From the NCBI GenBank assembly GCA_964247055.1, contig OZ176053.1, forward strand, positions 5,952,001 to 6,016,000: 64,000 nt of DNA, written 5' to 3'. The translations under genes were made by a program, and so were the position numbers. The stretch comes from Paragordius varius. Taxonomy: Eukaryota; Nematomorpha. The notes beneath the pieces were generated by a model that was given only the letters and a program-made list of their open reading frames with translations, searched no databases and was not told the origin of the DNA. Shown one piece after another: positions 20,545-34,089 of this stretch (position 1 is the stretch's first letter; the number at the start of each line of letters is the position of its first letter).

Positions 20545-22715
20545 AACTAGCGTGAATCTCGTGCTGCTACGCAGCCCGAGGAAGTCCTTCGGACTTCTGG
20601 GGGGGGGGGGGTTCGAAGTTTGGATTTGAATGGGTCTACCGTTTTTCCTGTACCAGATCACAAAGCCTACATTTTCCATTTTTATAAATATATAGATGAG
20701 GATAAATAATGTATTAATATCCATATATCTTTTAACATGCTATGCATATGATAGATACTCCTTACTCAGCATCTATCATCAAAGAAACGCTTGACTAAAA
20801 TTTTTGCCTTTTAACAGGCAATACGAAAAAACTTTCTCGAATTTTTACAGTCTCATACCGTGGACAAAAAAATACAATCAAAAAAATATTTTTGTGGACT
20901 TTGTTTTTTTTGAAAAAAATGGCATTTTACGGGGGTAGCGGGTAAAAAGAGGGCCTAAATCAAAAAAGTGGCTCGACTATGTTCGGCGCAATCGAAAATA
21001 AGTAAACAAAAATTATATTTGAAATTGAATGGTCCAACACGTTCTCCAAAAAATTGACTTAACCCATTTTTCACACGGGGTGGGCCCGAACTGGGGACCT
21101 AATTCCAAAAAAGGGCGAAGCTATTGTCGGGGCATTCATTAATGATTATATTTTTTCGATAATTGGATTTGATTGGGATCACCGGTTTTCCGGAAACAGT
21201 TCACAAAGTTATATAAAAAATCAGTTTTTAGCGGGTAGCTCCTTACCCAGCAGCTATCATCAAATAAACGGTGGACTAAAATTTTTGCCTTTTAACAGGG
21301 AATGCGTGGAATCTTTATTGAATTTTTACGGTCTCATACCTAGGGCGAAAAATCGATTTAGAAAATTATTTTTGTGGACTTTGTTTTTTGAAAAAAATGG
21401 CATTTTACGGGGGGAGCGGGTAAAAAGAGGGCCTAAATCAAAAAAGTGGCTCGACTATGTTCGGCGCAATCGAAAATAAGTAAACAAAAATTATATTTGA
21501 AATTGAATGGTCCAACACGTTCTCCAAAAAATTGACTTAACCCATTTTTCACACGGGGTGGGCCCGAACTGGGGACCTAATTCCAAAAAAGGGCGAAGCT
21601 ATTGTCGGGGCATTCATTAATGATTATATTTTTTCGATAATTGGATTTGATTGGGATCACCGGTTTTCCGGAAACAGTTCACAAAGTTATATAAAAAATC
21701 AGTTTTTAGCGGGTAGCTCCTTACCCAGCAGCTATCATCAAATAAACGGTGGACTAAAATTTTTGCCTTTTAACAGGGAATGCGTGGAATCTTTATTGAA
21801 TTTTTACGGTCTCATACCTAGGGCGAAAAATCGATTTAGAAAATTATTTTTGTGGACTTTGTTTTTTGAAAAAAATGGCATTTTACGGGGGGAGCGGGTA
21901 AAAAGAGGGCCTAAATCAAAAAAGTGGCTCGACTATGTTCGGCGCAATCGAAAATAAGTAAACAAAAATTATATTTGAAATTGAATGGTCCAACACGTTC
22001 TCCAAAAAATTGACTTAACCCATTTTTCACACGGGGTGGGCCCGAACTGGGGACCTAATTCCAAAAAAGGGCGAAGCTATTGTCGGGGCATTCATTAATG
22101 ATTATATTTTTTCGATAATTGGATTTGATTGGGATCACCGGTTTTCCGGAAACAGTTCACAAAGTTATATGAAAAATCAGTTTTTAGCGGGTAGCTCCTT
22201 ACCCAGCAGCTATCATCAAATAAACGGCGGACTAAAATTTTTGCCTTTTAACAGGGAATACGTGGAATCTTTATTGAATTTTTAAGGTCTCATACCTAGG
22301 ACGAAAAATCGATTTAGAAAATTATTTTTGTGGACTTTGTTTTTTGAAAAAAATGGCATTTTACGGGGGGAGCGGGTAAAAAGAGGGCCTAAATCAAAAA
22401 TGTGGCTCGACTATGTTCGGCGCAATCGAAAATAAGTAAACAAAAATTATATTTGAAATTGAATGGTCCAACACGTTCTCCGGAAAATTGTCTCAAAAAC
22501 ACGATTTTGTGGACTTCTGTTTTCAAAAAAAACCCGTTTTTCATACGGGGTGGGCCCGAACTGGGGGCCTATTTCAAAAAAAGGGCGAAGCTATTGTCGG
22601 GACATTTATTAATGATTATATTTTTTCGATATTTGGATTTGATTGGGTCTACCGGTTTTCCTGTACCAGATCACAAAGCCAGCATTTTCCATTTTTATAA
22701 ATATATAGATTACAA
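20545..22715 (+). repeat. Structured repeat family E, longest plus-strand copy
   Basis: Left end TATCTAACTAGCGTG followed by two RNA-like hairpins, GCTGC-TAC-GCAGC (20572-20584) and GAAGTC-CTTCG-GACTTC (20581-20597 region, a cUUCGg-type tetraloop), and a run of about 12 G. An initial short copy of the family's right end (20618-20697) is followed by four tandem units (20755-22200) and then the terminal segment ending TTTATAAATATATAGATTA (about 22715). ORFs of 64-105 codons inside it recur with the repeat and match no protein I know. It resembles non-coding interspersed repeats; the class is unresolved. Confidence 0.7.
20755..22715 (+). repeat. Tandem array of 478-bp units
   Basis: Units begin near the GCGGGTAGCTCCTTACCCAG block at about 21231, 21709 and 22187, with a diverged first unit at 20755. 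The spacing between the identical blocks at 21285 and 21763 is exactly 478 bp, and those two units appear almost base-identical. The first unit is about 466 bp and more diverged, and the last continues into the family's terminal segment. Confidence 0.85.
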
Positions 22716-22798
22716 ATAAAAAGTATAATAAATGTTGTATAGATAGCACTTTATAAATGTAATATGAGATTATGTATGCAAGAGATTCAGTAAAAAAA
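22716..22798. other. 3' flank of the FRMD4-like gene
   Basis: Short AT-rich flank between repeat E and the FRMD4-like stop codon. Any 3' UTR must run into or through the repeat. Confidence 0.4.
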
Positions 22799-25700
22799 TT
22801 ATTTCAGCAAAACATTCATCAAGGATCCACCAATTCCAGAATCTTTGGAAACAGATTGCTTCATATTTAATTGTTTTCTGCCATTTAAAAAATAGAATTT
22901 TTATTATGTATTAACACGGATTGGTAAGAACGATGAGAAAAATGTAATGTATTTAAAGATTCTTAACTTTTTTACTTTTTTGTTGGGTAAGTCACAAAAC
23001 TTAAAATTTTTTCACAAATATATTATTTATTAAGTCTGATATAGATATTTTTGTTAAATACATCATTAGGTATATAATTAAATTAAAAAATTATCCTTAA
23101 TTTTTAAGGTGTTTCAACTATTTTAATAAAGTGCACACAAGTCAAAACAATTATTTAAATTTTTTTCCCTTTTTTCTTCCCATAGTCTTGCAACAAAATT
23201 ATAATGAAAAGTCGAGGAAGGGGACAACGCCATATTAATAATTTATTTCATGGGCAAAGTAGTTTGTAAGAAAACAAAAGTTATTCAAAATTAAAATTAC
23301 AAAATTTTAATCAAAGTGTTTTACTGGATAATGATGTGATTTGTGACAATTCTTCCATTCATTAAAAGTAAAATAATTTGTTGTAACTCCGACTGAGAGT
23401 CTTTTTAAAAAGTATTAATGATTATTGTGAAACCGAAGTTTTCAACGCTTTTAAAACAACTAAAGCCAACTTTGCTAAGAAAGAGGACAAAAAATCTTAA
23501 TGATTTTGTTCTCAAATTTTGTTAGAATGTTTGCTAAAAAACCCTTACAAGAGAAAACAGTTACTATATATACCTAATGATATATTGTGTTATTTTTATT
23601 ACGACCTGCAGATATAAATTAACTTACAAAACCCCTCAAAAAGATAACAGTTTATTTGGATAAATTGTATGTATATATATATTATATATATATATACCTG
23701 TTGATTTCAACCTCAAACATGATGGGTTCATTATCACCATCTTCAGAATTTTGACATTTTTTAGCGGTTATATTGAGATTCGATAATGTGTCACCAATAA
23801 ACTCCCTAGTTTCATTTCCTTTGCTTGAATTATCTTTGGAATCGATATCAATTTCTTCGTAATTGTGATATATGGGTTCCGGTTTTGCCATATTTTTGTT
23901 GGGCACAATATCTTCATAACTGAAAGGTCATATAATAAAGTTTAAATATTTTTACAAATAATGTATAAAATTATATATATTAAAGATTAAAACTATGGGT
24001 TTCAAAACAGTGTTTTTCTTATATTAATAATTTAAAAATATAGTGTCACATACTTGGCATCAATGTATATGAGAGATGGGCTTTTTTCTTTAACACTTTG
24101 GTGTTTAGAGACACCTTTATTGGATTCTTGATCACATTTACGTGGTAATTTAGCACCGTTTGATATCATTCTTTTATTATGATTATTATTGATATCTATG
24201 TATGTTTGTTGTGTTTGACATATAAAATTGTCGGATTGCAGGATAGCTGTTTCAAGTGTCGGTAAGGCGGCGTTTAAAGGAGAATGCCGAGCCTTTAAGG
24301 AGGCATTCGTTTTATTATGTCTTGAGGTAGGTATATCACTAAGAGCTGTCGTATTAAGTTTTGTCACCAAGGGTGATTCTGGACCATAAGTCAACGTTTT
24401 ATCGTGAAGTGCAGATGGGGTAAAACTTCTCCGACCACTACTACAAAGATTATTAAGTATTGAAGAGTTATGATCAAACATATTTTTCGTGTCCGTAGGT
24501 GATAAAAAAAGATTAGATAATCGTGTGTGCATAATTTGCATCTGGTTATCAGAGGTGTAATCAATAGTGTCACCTGTTTTATGCGCATCATTATTTATAT
24601 ACTTTACATTATTATTGGTGGTGGTGGATACCATTTCAGAGCTAGATTGGCCGCCTGTAGTCTTGTTTGAGTTTGTATTGCTATTGAAGGAAAATGTACT
24701 TGAATACGATGATATAGTCGAATAATACGCTGTATGTGGGGTATTTGGTTGATATTGATAATAGCTATCGATTTCGTTGCCGCCGCAATTTGGATAATTA
24801 AAAGGCTTCTCCCCAAGCGAATTATTTAAGTGTCTTTGAAAATGAATGTTTAATGTGTTATTCAATTCAGAATTTTCCCTTGTCAAAGGAAGACCTAACC
24901 CTTTCAGTTTAGGCTTAATTTTATGATTTTTTTTACATTTCCCTAAGTCTGTCGCCTTAGTATTGTCCTGCTTATTTATATCTGATAACAATTTGGTTAT
25001 CACCTTCCTGTGTCTAGGACCTATTGAGGATGGAATATCTTTGGTTGTTGAATGATTAATACTAATATCATCATTATATATTGCACTATGGTGTTTCGAC
25101 TTACCATTTAACACATCATTCGATACCAATGATATACAATTACAGTTATTTTGATTACTGGAGCTGTCAATATCTGTCTGCTTGTCTGTCTTAGTTTGAC
25201 GATCGGTAACACTAAAATTGGGTATATTATCAATTTTAGGGTCACGATTATTACTTTTTTTGCTTGCTACACGCCGTAACGTAGAAAAGATATTGTTGGA
25301 ATAATTAATGGCCGAATTTATAAACCCATCTTTAATTTGTTCATTTTGGTGATTTCCATCACCACAAGATTTGGCTAATGAAGTTTTAGACACATTTTTT
25401 GTAATGCCTCTATCAGACTCCCTAGTTTCATCGTCAAAGAAATTTGACCTGGAAGTCGTTAAGGGGGCTGACGCCTTAAAAAGGGTAGAACTAGAGTATT
25501 TTTTGAGAAGTGAGTATTTGGTAGATGATTTGTGGTTATTACCCTCATTATGCACATTTTTATGTAATAAGAGATTAGGAGAATTCAAATACAGCGGGGA
25601 TGATATAAGATCATTAGTAGACGAATCTATCAACAAGTTTTGGTGAAGGGCCAATGCGTTACTTACTTGGTTTAAATTGGCTTCAATATTGGTTAACTAT

Positions 25701-28700
25701 AGAATATAAAAAAAGTTTTTTATAAATGTGAAAATGTTTTTTATCAATATTTAAGGAACGGTTACAAATTAATTAAAATCAACGTTAGTTTAAACCAATA
25801 ATGTGTGCATATTTAAGCGTTTAAAACCTTATTGCAGGCATCTTCATAGGCTTGTCTTCGCATTTTACGGACATTCCGATTCAAACCTTTTTCTTGGCTT
25901 AGGGCTAAAGCCGCTTTACAAATTTTGATTTGAACTTCGCGCTGGAGGCGAAACTCTTGAACTTGGGCGCAAAGTCGATTGATTGTTTCTTGGAGACAGG
26001 AATCTAAAAAGATAAATAAAATTTTAAAACTATATTTTTTGAGTTGTAACTTAAAGGTTTTAATGCATCCAAATTAAATACAAAATATTTTTGATAATTA
26101 CCAATTTATAATTATAGTATTGTCATAAAACGACACCAATTAAAAAAATATATTTTTATGAATTCTACCTTGTAAATCTATGGCATTTTGACCATTAATC
26201 ACATTATTTGGGGTTAATGTAAAATCTTTGCTCAGGAGTTCAGCATGATTCCATGCAAAATGTGTAGTGGAATCAAGTGTAGTATGTGGAGTTGCACTGT
26301 TGTTAAGGACATTCAATGCAATCGGTGTTTTAAGCACAGATGGGCTAAAACTAAATTGATTTGTGGTTGGCAGCATACATTCTTTCCCAAATTTCGTCTC
26401 TTTTGCAATAGAGTAATTATTATTATGATTAACGTTAATATCCATATTTTGAGATTCATTAGATGGTAGAACAAGGGATGGTACGATACTAAGTCTAGGC
26501 TCACTTTTTCGACGTCTCCCCAACGTTTGGGTAAATTTGTGCCTCAAAGAGCGCTTAGACGTTAATGATTGTTGATTGGAATTGGTGTTTGCAAAAGTGT
26601 TGATTGTAACCATATTAATATTATTATGTGGATATAATTGATTACAACTGCTAGTTGTTGTGAGCTTAGAGACGTGAGATAAATCTTTACTTAATAAAAG
26701 GTTTTCTTGAGGGCAAATTACTGATTCCGAGGGATATAATGCGTTCAAAATTTCCTATATATATATATAATATATCCTAAAGAATAGATTAACTTTGGTT
26801 GAAAGTATATATGGAAAAAATTTTTATGATAAAAAACCTACAGGGATTTTAAAAGTTTTTTTTTCGAGATTTTATAAATATATTTTTTACTGTTTCTTGG
26901 TCATGGAGTTGACATAGGTAAGCCTTTTTCTCCTCCAATTCAGCAAGCAGCAGACCCCGTTTGTATAATAATTTATCGCGTGCACCTATTAAAATATTAT
27001 TTAATAATAAAGATAACAATTTCAAAAAAGGGCAGATGAAGATATGGCCATACGTTCAAAAATTAAAAAATGGATTGTTTTAAAAAATTATTTATAATTT
27101 TGACTATTTGTTCATTTCGAAACTACAAATCATTCATATCTTCATCACAATAATTCGAAACCACTATCGTGCTTTTTCCATGCCATATCTGAAAACTTAT
27201 TTTTATTTATACTAATGAATATAAAGTTAGTCAGATAAATTTAATATCATATTGTATAATAATAAAAATAAACTTGTTAATGAAAGAAGAACATCGTTTT
27301 GATTTTCATCGACTAATTTAATTTTGCAATCCGATTCAATACTAACATTGTCGGTAGAAATTTTAGGTTTAGTAACGCCATAACCTTGTGTTTCGTCGTC
27401 GTCGTTTAAAACTTTTCGATGATTATTCATTGTTTTGGGTTTTGACATAATATCCCCGACATAAGATGTTGTATTTAAGTCCAAACTCGTAATGATACCA
27501 TTAAATTTGTCAATATCAATCTGTATATTTTTCATAATGCGAATATAAATTACAGTCATGCATAGGAACTTTTGTGGTTGGTGTTTTCAATGTGTAATAT
27601 TTTTTATTATTTTTTACATAAACATAATTTAAACGGAACAAGATATTTATTAAAAAAGAACTTTATTATTTTAAAAAATATAAAATTAATTTTATTATAT
27701 GACTGTATGCATTTTTATTACCCAAACATACTTATTTTCGAAAAAAACTCAAATCTAAATATTTAATTCCAAACCTTATCATCTCTGTGTTCATTGTAAA
27801 AATGATGCATTGAAACAGCCAATGACCAAAGAGTGGCGGCTAAATGCGAACTTTCCATGTACCAACTTAACACTCTAATTTCTTCCCCGCTGCTATTTAC
27901 GGTGATTGTCGTCATTGATAGGAGGGCATTCTCAGTTACGCTATTATTGATGAAACTTAAGCCCCTGCGATATTTTAAAGTACAATTACATTTAGCTTTA
28001 TTTTGAGCGTAATATTCAAATGACGTGTAATATATATCGCATTACTGATTGAAACATTACGTATTCAAAAAAATATTTTTTTCAGGGAAAGAACCGAAAC
28101 CATCAGTTTCTTGAAAATCGCCAAAACAGTATTTTTCCCTTGTAACTAAGTTTTTACAACATATTTTTATCATTTTTAACACATAAAAGAGTGGAAAATA
28201 TTCTATTTATCTGATTTTTTATATTCAACTACATTCTAATTTAGCGCTTTTTAAACACTATCATGGAAAAACAATGGAAAAGCAACCATTTGGTAAACTA
28301 TAGATAAAACAACTGTCTAAAAAATCATGGTATATATAATCCATATTAGTTTATATCTATATCCCAGCAAAATTTTTAGGAAAACATTTTAACTAGATAT
28401 AATTAGTCTTTTCTCAAAATCAGAATTTTAAATTGACAGTAACATATATTTAAACTCAATTTACATTCGAAACAAACTGAGCAAATCAAATATTTTTTTA
28501 CCCATCTGCGTTAACGTTTCGATCACGGATTTCCATACAAAATTTCCGGTCTTTAAAGTACAAATTCACAATTTGCCCCCATTCATACACGCATAAGATG
28601 TGAGTCGGGTCATTGGGTAAAGTTTGTGTAAAACCATTATAACCGATTCCCATCCAATAACGCACATTATGTTTATCCTAAAATCAATATGATATAATTA

Positions 28701-30134
28701 ATACGTGTAAATTTAAAGTTTTATTATCAAATAAATTAAAATAATCAATTAAATTTAAACGATGTTTTTCGATTATTAATATTAATCTTTGTCAAACGTA
28801 ATAAGAAACTAAAACAACAATAAAATTAGAGGAATATAATAATAATCGTCATTAGCAAATAATATATTCATACTGTGCTACATTTACAAAAGGATTATTT
28901 GAATGGTTTAATCAAAATTTTGCAAAAACTTTTTTTACAAAAAATCGTTACATGACAGTTATAATGGAATAAACCTTGATAGCATAATAATGGATTCCGT
29001 ACGTTGGTGTTTTTTCAAGTCGTTTCAGGAATCTAATGAAATAGTAAGAAAGTTATACACAGTAATAAAAAACAGAATATAAGAAAGAAAAGACGAACAT
29101 GATATATTCATCAAATCAAATTACAATGATAGATTAAATATTTAACTTAAAATATGACAAGATTTGAGCCAAAAAATCGATATGTTAAGTAAAATCCAAA
29201 AAAATTTTCGTTTTACATTAGAAAAGATGAAATATTTGATTGAGAAAAGAAAATTTCTTTACAAAGTTTTTAGACGGAAAAATTTAAATCTAAAAATATA
29301 CTCAATAATTGCTTGGCCTCGACTCAAGTCAACATATTTTCTCCCATATTTATTGATAATTTCATGGATTAATGATTGGTCACCAATACAACTATCCTCA
29401 TTATTTATCTGGGTTGAGTATCTGGAAACTAAAATTGCTAATGAATCTTTTACACCATAATTTTGGTTTTTAGAGCTGTTTAATACATTTGTTAATTGTT
29501 TTAATATGTTTTCCAACACACAAAATTCTGATTCAAGCATATATTGACTAATGATTGAAGTATTATCTTTTGAGGTGCGATTATATTTTGAAAATTTCTT
29601 AGATTCGGGATTTGTCAAGCATTCAATGTGACAGAGGAGGGCAAGAATGGCCTTGGCATTTGATGTGTTGGTGATAATTAAATTCCCCTAAAATCATTTA
29701 TTTTTATAATGCAAAATATCTCTTAGGCATGATAAATATCATATATCGTTATATTGAATTTCTAATATATTTATTTTGAATTAAAAGAAAAGGGTAATTA
29801 AAATGGGTACGATCATTATTATTTTAGCCGAAAAATCGGTTAAATACTGTAAAAGAATTAAGTAGTCTAAAAATTACCTGTATTAAAATTACACTTACCG
29901 TTAAAAGAAGGTGTCTATTTTGGGCATAAAACATTTCTATCGATCGATAATCGGGGATATGCATGATTGTGTATGGATAAAATCTGTTTCATAAATAAGG
30001 GATTATAAATAAGCTTGTGTAAATTCAAACTTAAATCAAACTTATATTGAAAAACTATATATATATATATATTAATAAACTTTAAATGAATAAATAAATA
30101 ATTTTTAATTCTTAAACCATCCTTAAATTGAAAA

Positions 30135-30172
<38 letters not shown>

Positions 30173-30998
30173 TAAACTTTAAATGAGTAAATAAATAATT
30201 TGGGTTTTAACCTTATTTATCGTATTTTGATTGTACTCAAAAACAGTTTATGATTTACAATTAATAATAAACATAAATCAAATTTTACCGAATTTTAAAA
30301 TATAGGTTGAGAGTATTTGCTGTTTTTTCTGAGGATACATAATTTTCCGAACTAGAATTTTTAGTTTTTTCTTTGTCGGCAATGGTCATAGTATTAAGAT
30401 ATTCATGACTCAGGACATATTTATCCATTTGTAACCAATAAATTTGAGTTGTGCTAAAAATTCGAAAAAAACGAGTTTAAATATTTTTTATTGGTTTTAA
30501 TTTTGATGGAAGAAAATTTAAGCACCCATAATAAAGTAATTCAACCGTTAAAACACTAGTAAAAACATTTTTTACAAAAGGATTAATTCAGAAATCTAAT
30601 GAAATGGAAAATATACATAAATTTTAGATCGTTTTTAATTAAAATGTCAAAAGGAGATTTTGAAGTATACACGGAAAAAATAAATTTTAGGAGACTTTTA
30701 TTTGTAAATATACCGATTTTCACAAAAATATCTTTTAAAGTATAAAAAATTACTCATTCTCATGAATATAACAGATGCCAAAATATTCTTTGGCTTTAAT
30801 GTTGTAATGGGAGCATACAATGTCCAACAATTCACCCGCATATAAACGTGGCTAGTTTTTTGTTTGTAAAAACCAAATTTTAATTTTAAATCCAAACATT
30901 TACAAAATTAAATTAAAATTATAGTTAATTTATACCTGAATACTAATCTCCAGATATGTATCATTGCAATGGATATGAGATTTACGGGCCTCATGCAT
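22799..30998 (-). CDS. FRMD4: FERM and CUPID domain scaffold, FRMD4 family, complete
   Basis: Fifteen exons: 30998-30936, 30851-30754, 30453-30289, 29983-29899, 29687-29302, 29032-28975, 28677-28502, 27964-27775, 27520-27274, 26985-26891, 26754-26169, 26003-25828, 25696-24054, 23919-23698, 22877-22799. All phases match, giving 1422 residues. The FERM domain (about 1-407) is diagnostic: LYAGELLDIVCSHYN, IKAKEYFGI, RGQAIIE, PTYGIHYYAIK. The CUPID coiled-coil block is split. LLLAELEEKKAYLCQLHD (exon 10) and RLCAQVQEFRLQREVQI (exon 12) are separated by about 190 Ser/Asn-rich residues in exon 11. A long Asn/Ser-rich tail follows, ending SVSKDSGIGGSLMN, which contains a DSG..S-type motif. FRMD4 proteins link cytohesin and Par3 at cell junctions. 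The start Met sits directly after an acceptor AG, so a 5' non-coding exon is likely. The last exon is inferred from phase and is less certain. Confidence 0.9.
30045..30205. repeat. Local direct duplication with TA microsatellites
   Basis: A block TTGAAAAACTA-(TA)n-TTAATAAACTTTAAATGA(A/G)TAAATAAATAATTT occurs twice about 80-100 bp apart in FRMD4-like intron 3, with different TA-tract lengths. Confidence 0.7.
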
Positions 30999-33147
30999 CT
31001 GTAATAGGTTTGAAAAATAATTATATAAACATAAAAATATGCATAAACAATTTCGAAAAAAATTGAATATATGATTGTTATGAACGATGAAAGATTTGTT
31101 GTTATTATTAGTAGTAATGAAAAACCCATACTCGTAAATTAAGGCATCTAAATTTTTGGCAAAAAATGTACTGGAAATTATTTATGCTGTTCGCACTTAA
31201 AGTAGTGTACGGTAAAACACAACAAATGGTTGAAATTAAATATTTTTTGCTATCTTATTTAATTATGGACAAAGTTTATTTTAAACAAAACGCTTGCATT
31301 TATAATTATTTGTATGGTTTAATTTATTTTCCAGTTTTATAAAATTATTTATTCTAAAGCTTGTACCAACATTCTCTACCTCACAATAATAGAAACAACT
31401 TTTGTAATGCAAGATTTCACTTTTAATTTTCTTACATATACAACGAAATAAAAGATGATTGATTAAATTTTTCCTCTCTAAACGCTCAGACGCCCGACAA
31501 AAGCGAATTTTTCAAACAATTTTCTCACCATATTTTGAGAATTTCAATCAAAAAAGCCATTCTATTATTGTGAGTCTTGAAGTCTTACGCATAACGCCTT
31601 AAAATATCAGGATTTGATATTTGCTGATTTACAAAAAATAATTAATGTAAAAACTTTTTTAAGATTTTTATTTTAAATTGAGAGAGCTGTCATATAACTA
31701 AAGATTGTCAGCATTTTCTGGGTGTTTTGATGAATCATCGCTTTTATATTGATTGTCATAGAAAACCAAAAAGTAAGCGAGATGGATTGTTAATAAAATT
31801 ATTCATTCATTAGTAATTATCCTAATAAAAAAATGTTATTTAACACCATACCAATCATAAAAAAATATATAAATTTTATTCTCAGCAGAAACATAAGACG
31901 ACGACCGACTGATATTATGTTAAAACATGCAATAAAAAAGAACAATAAGAATATAACCTACCTCAACCTATGACAAATTAGCAATTTTTTTACCTGTACC
32001 ACCTCTTTACAAAAAAAGGAAATAAAGTTGTCATAAAACACATCAAAGGGATATGCTGTTTTTTGTTTGTGTCGGTATATGGAATATATATATATATATA
32101 TGCTTACATTTTATAATTTAAGTTAATTATGCAAATTAGTCGTTCAAGTAGAGAAAGAAATTTTTCGATTTGCTGCCTAATTAGTAGAAAAATTAAGTTA
32201 TATTAAGTATTCAGATGAAAAAAACTACAAAAACAGACACAGGAATATATCAATCAAAGATAAATTTACAATGTATATCATTTTTGCGGCGGATAATGTT
32301 GTCTAATGCGATTGTTAAAAGATTTTAAAAAATCAACTTTCGATTTCTAAATTTTATACTGATTGGTAAGATGGTTTATGTAAAATCCTGAAATTCGTAA
32401 ACTATTATCCGTAAATACTGAATCTATAATTATACCTTTCAGAAATTGCTGTTTATGTTGATTAAAAAATAAAATTCTCACCTAACTGAAATAATGAATT
32501 GACCTAAGATGAGATCAGAGTTATATACAATTGATGATATTTAGAAGAGGGATTTTTTTCTATCATGAAAATGGCATGAAAAAGTTATATCAAATACTTA
32601 TCTTATTTTTTGAAAAATCAACTCTTGATATTGGTCCAATCTTTTGTTAAAAATAAATCTATAAATAATCAATAATGAACTCTGACTAAAGCAAACAAAT
32701 CTATATAGAAATGAATATATTCAAAGATCTGTAGATCTAAACTAAATAAACAAACATAAAGCCTTTGAAATATGTATTTTAGACAAATAAGGGAAAGTTT
32801 TATATATCTGAAATTGAGATCTTACCACAAAAATGATATTGTGAGATCAAGTTCATAAAAGAAAAATAAGAATCTTCAAATATACATATATATATTATTT
32901 AGATTTATTTCTAAACCCGAAGATGTCATAGATAGCATATGATGGGATAATTTATGGCGAATGTCCCCTTAAAATAATATCATATATATATAGGATCTCA
33001 ATTTTAAAGTTATGTTTGAAATTAAATATACCCTCCCAGCAAACTTACGAGTTTGTCGGTATTTAGAGCGCCTAATATGATATTTTGTGTAATTATTATT
33101 ATACTATGAAAAATTTAAATATTCATTACGAATAATACACAACATAC

Positions 33148-33430
33148 ACTGTTTAGCCCATTTTACGAAAAATCGGCGGGCCGCATCTGAAAATATATGG
33201 GCATTAATAAAAATTTTACTAGATTTCAAACATGAAACTGTAATAAATTCCAACACAAAAAATTCTCATTAGATTACCACCAATTTTTGCCAAAATCTAA
33301 TAAAAGGTTGAAATTGACATTATATGTTAATAGCAATTTGCGAATAATGTAGTTTTATAAGTTCGTATTTTAATTTTTCTTGGGCGTAAAAAAACTTGGA
33401 GGGTCGTATGCGGCCTGCATTACATACCAC
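33148..33430. mobile_element. hAT-like relic
   Basis: The left part carries GGCGGGCCGCATCTGAAAA, and the right edge reads on the minus strand CAGTGGTATGTAATGCAGGC then CGCATACGACCC. The CAGTGG start and GGCCGCA box are typical hAT ends. No clear target duplication was found. Confidence 0.4.
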
Positions 33431-33917
33431 TGGGTTAGAGGATAAATAAATTATCGCCATTTTAAAGATAATAAATGGGCTGTCTCCCTTCAAAGTACAA
33501 GATTAATAGGTAGAACTAGAAAGCAGTACGCTAGGACCCCAATGGAGAGTTATCGTATTCATTTTAAATATTTATATATACATGCTTTAAATAAAATACC
33601 CCATATAATCTCCTGAATATACCAGTCATAATTTAATCCCAAGTAAATTTGGAATATTGTAGATAAATTGGATAATTACTAAAAATTTGAACAAAATATA
33701 AACTTTGCTCAAAAAAATAATTTTGACATGTCACATCGCGTATAAAAAATAATTAATTTTTTCGGACACATTTGGTAAAACAGTTTTTTTTACTATGGGA
33801 TAAAAATATAAAATTATAATTTATATTGTATTATAATCAAATATAAACGCAAAAACACATAAAAGGTAGAAACAGCATGATTGAAAGAAAGCATATATAT
33901 TTTTTCATTAATATTTA

Positions 33918-34089
33918 CAGTGGCGTATGCAGTAAAAGATTGTTAGTGCAAAATAATCTTAATGAACACAAAACAGGGGGACAATTTTCATATATTAATT
34001 ATCATTCAGTCCTATTTATAAACATATCCATAATATCCCCCTGTTTTAGATTACTTTGCACTAACAATCTTTTACTGCATACGCCACTG
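33918..34089 (+). mobile_element. 172-bp MITE with long perfect inverted ends, TA-flanked
   Basis: Starts CAGTGGCGTATGCAGTAAAA and ends with its reverse complement. The inverted match continues through GATTGTTAGTGCAAA, about 35 bp. TA on each side (33916-33917, 34090-34091) is the Tc1/mariner target pattern. The 75-codon ORF spanning it is a product of the palindrome. Confidence 0.9.

Noticed and set aside
21285-21957. Repeated 64-codon ORFs as a possible small gene family
   Set aside because: They are parts of the 478-bp tandem units, are disrupted in the first and last units, and match no protein family I know.
24391-24816. Alternative minus-strand ORFs within the large FRMD4-like exon, and opposite-strand ORFs at 25371-25646 and 55955-56296
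   Set aside because: They are shadows of exons whose own frames are supported by family similarity and splice phase.
30698-30895. 65-codon minus ORF as a gene
   Set aside because: The true coding frame here is a different one (LYAGELLDIVCSHYN), bounded by AG at 30853 and GT at 30753, and belongs to the FRMD4-like FERM domain.
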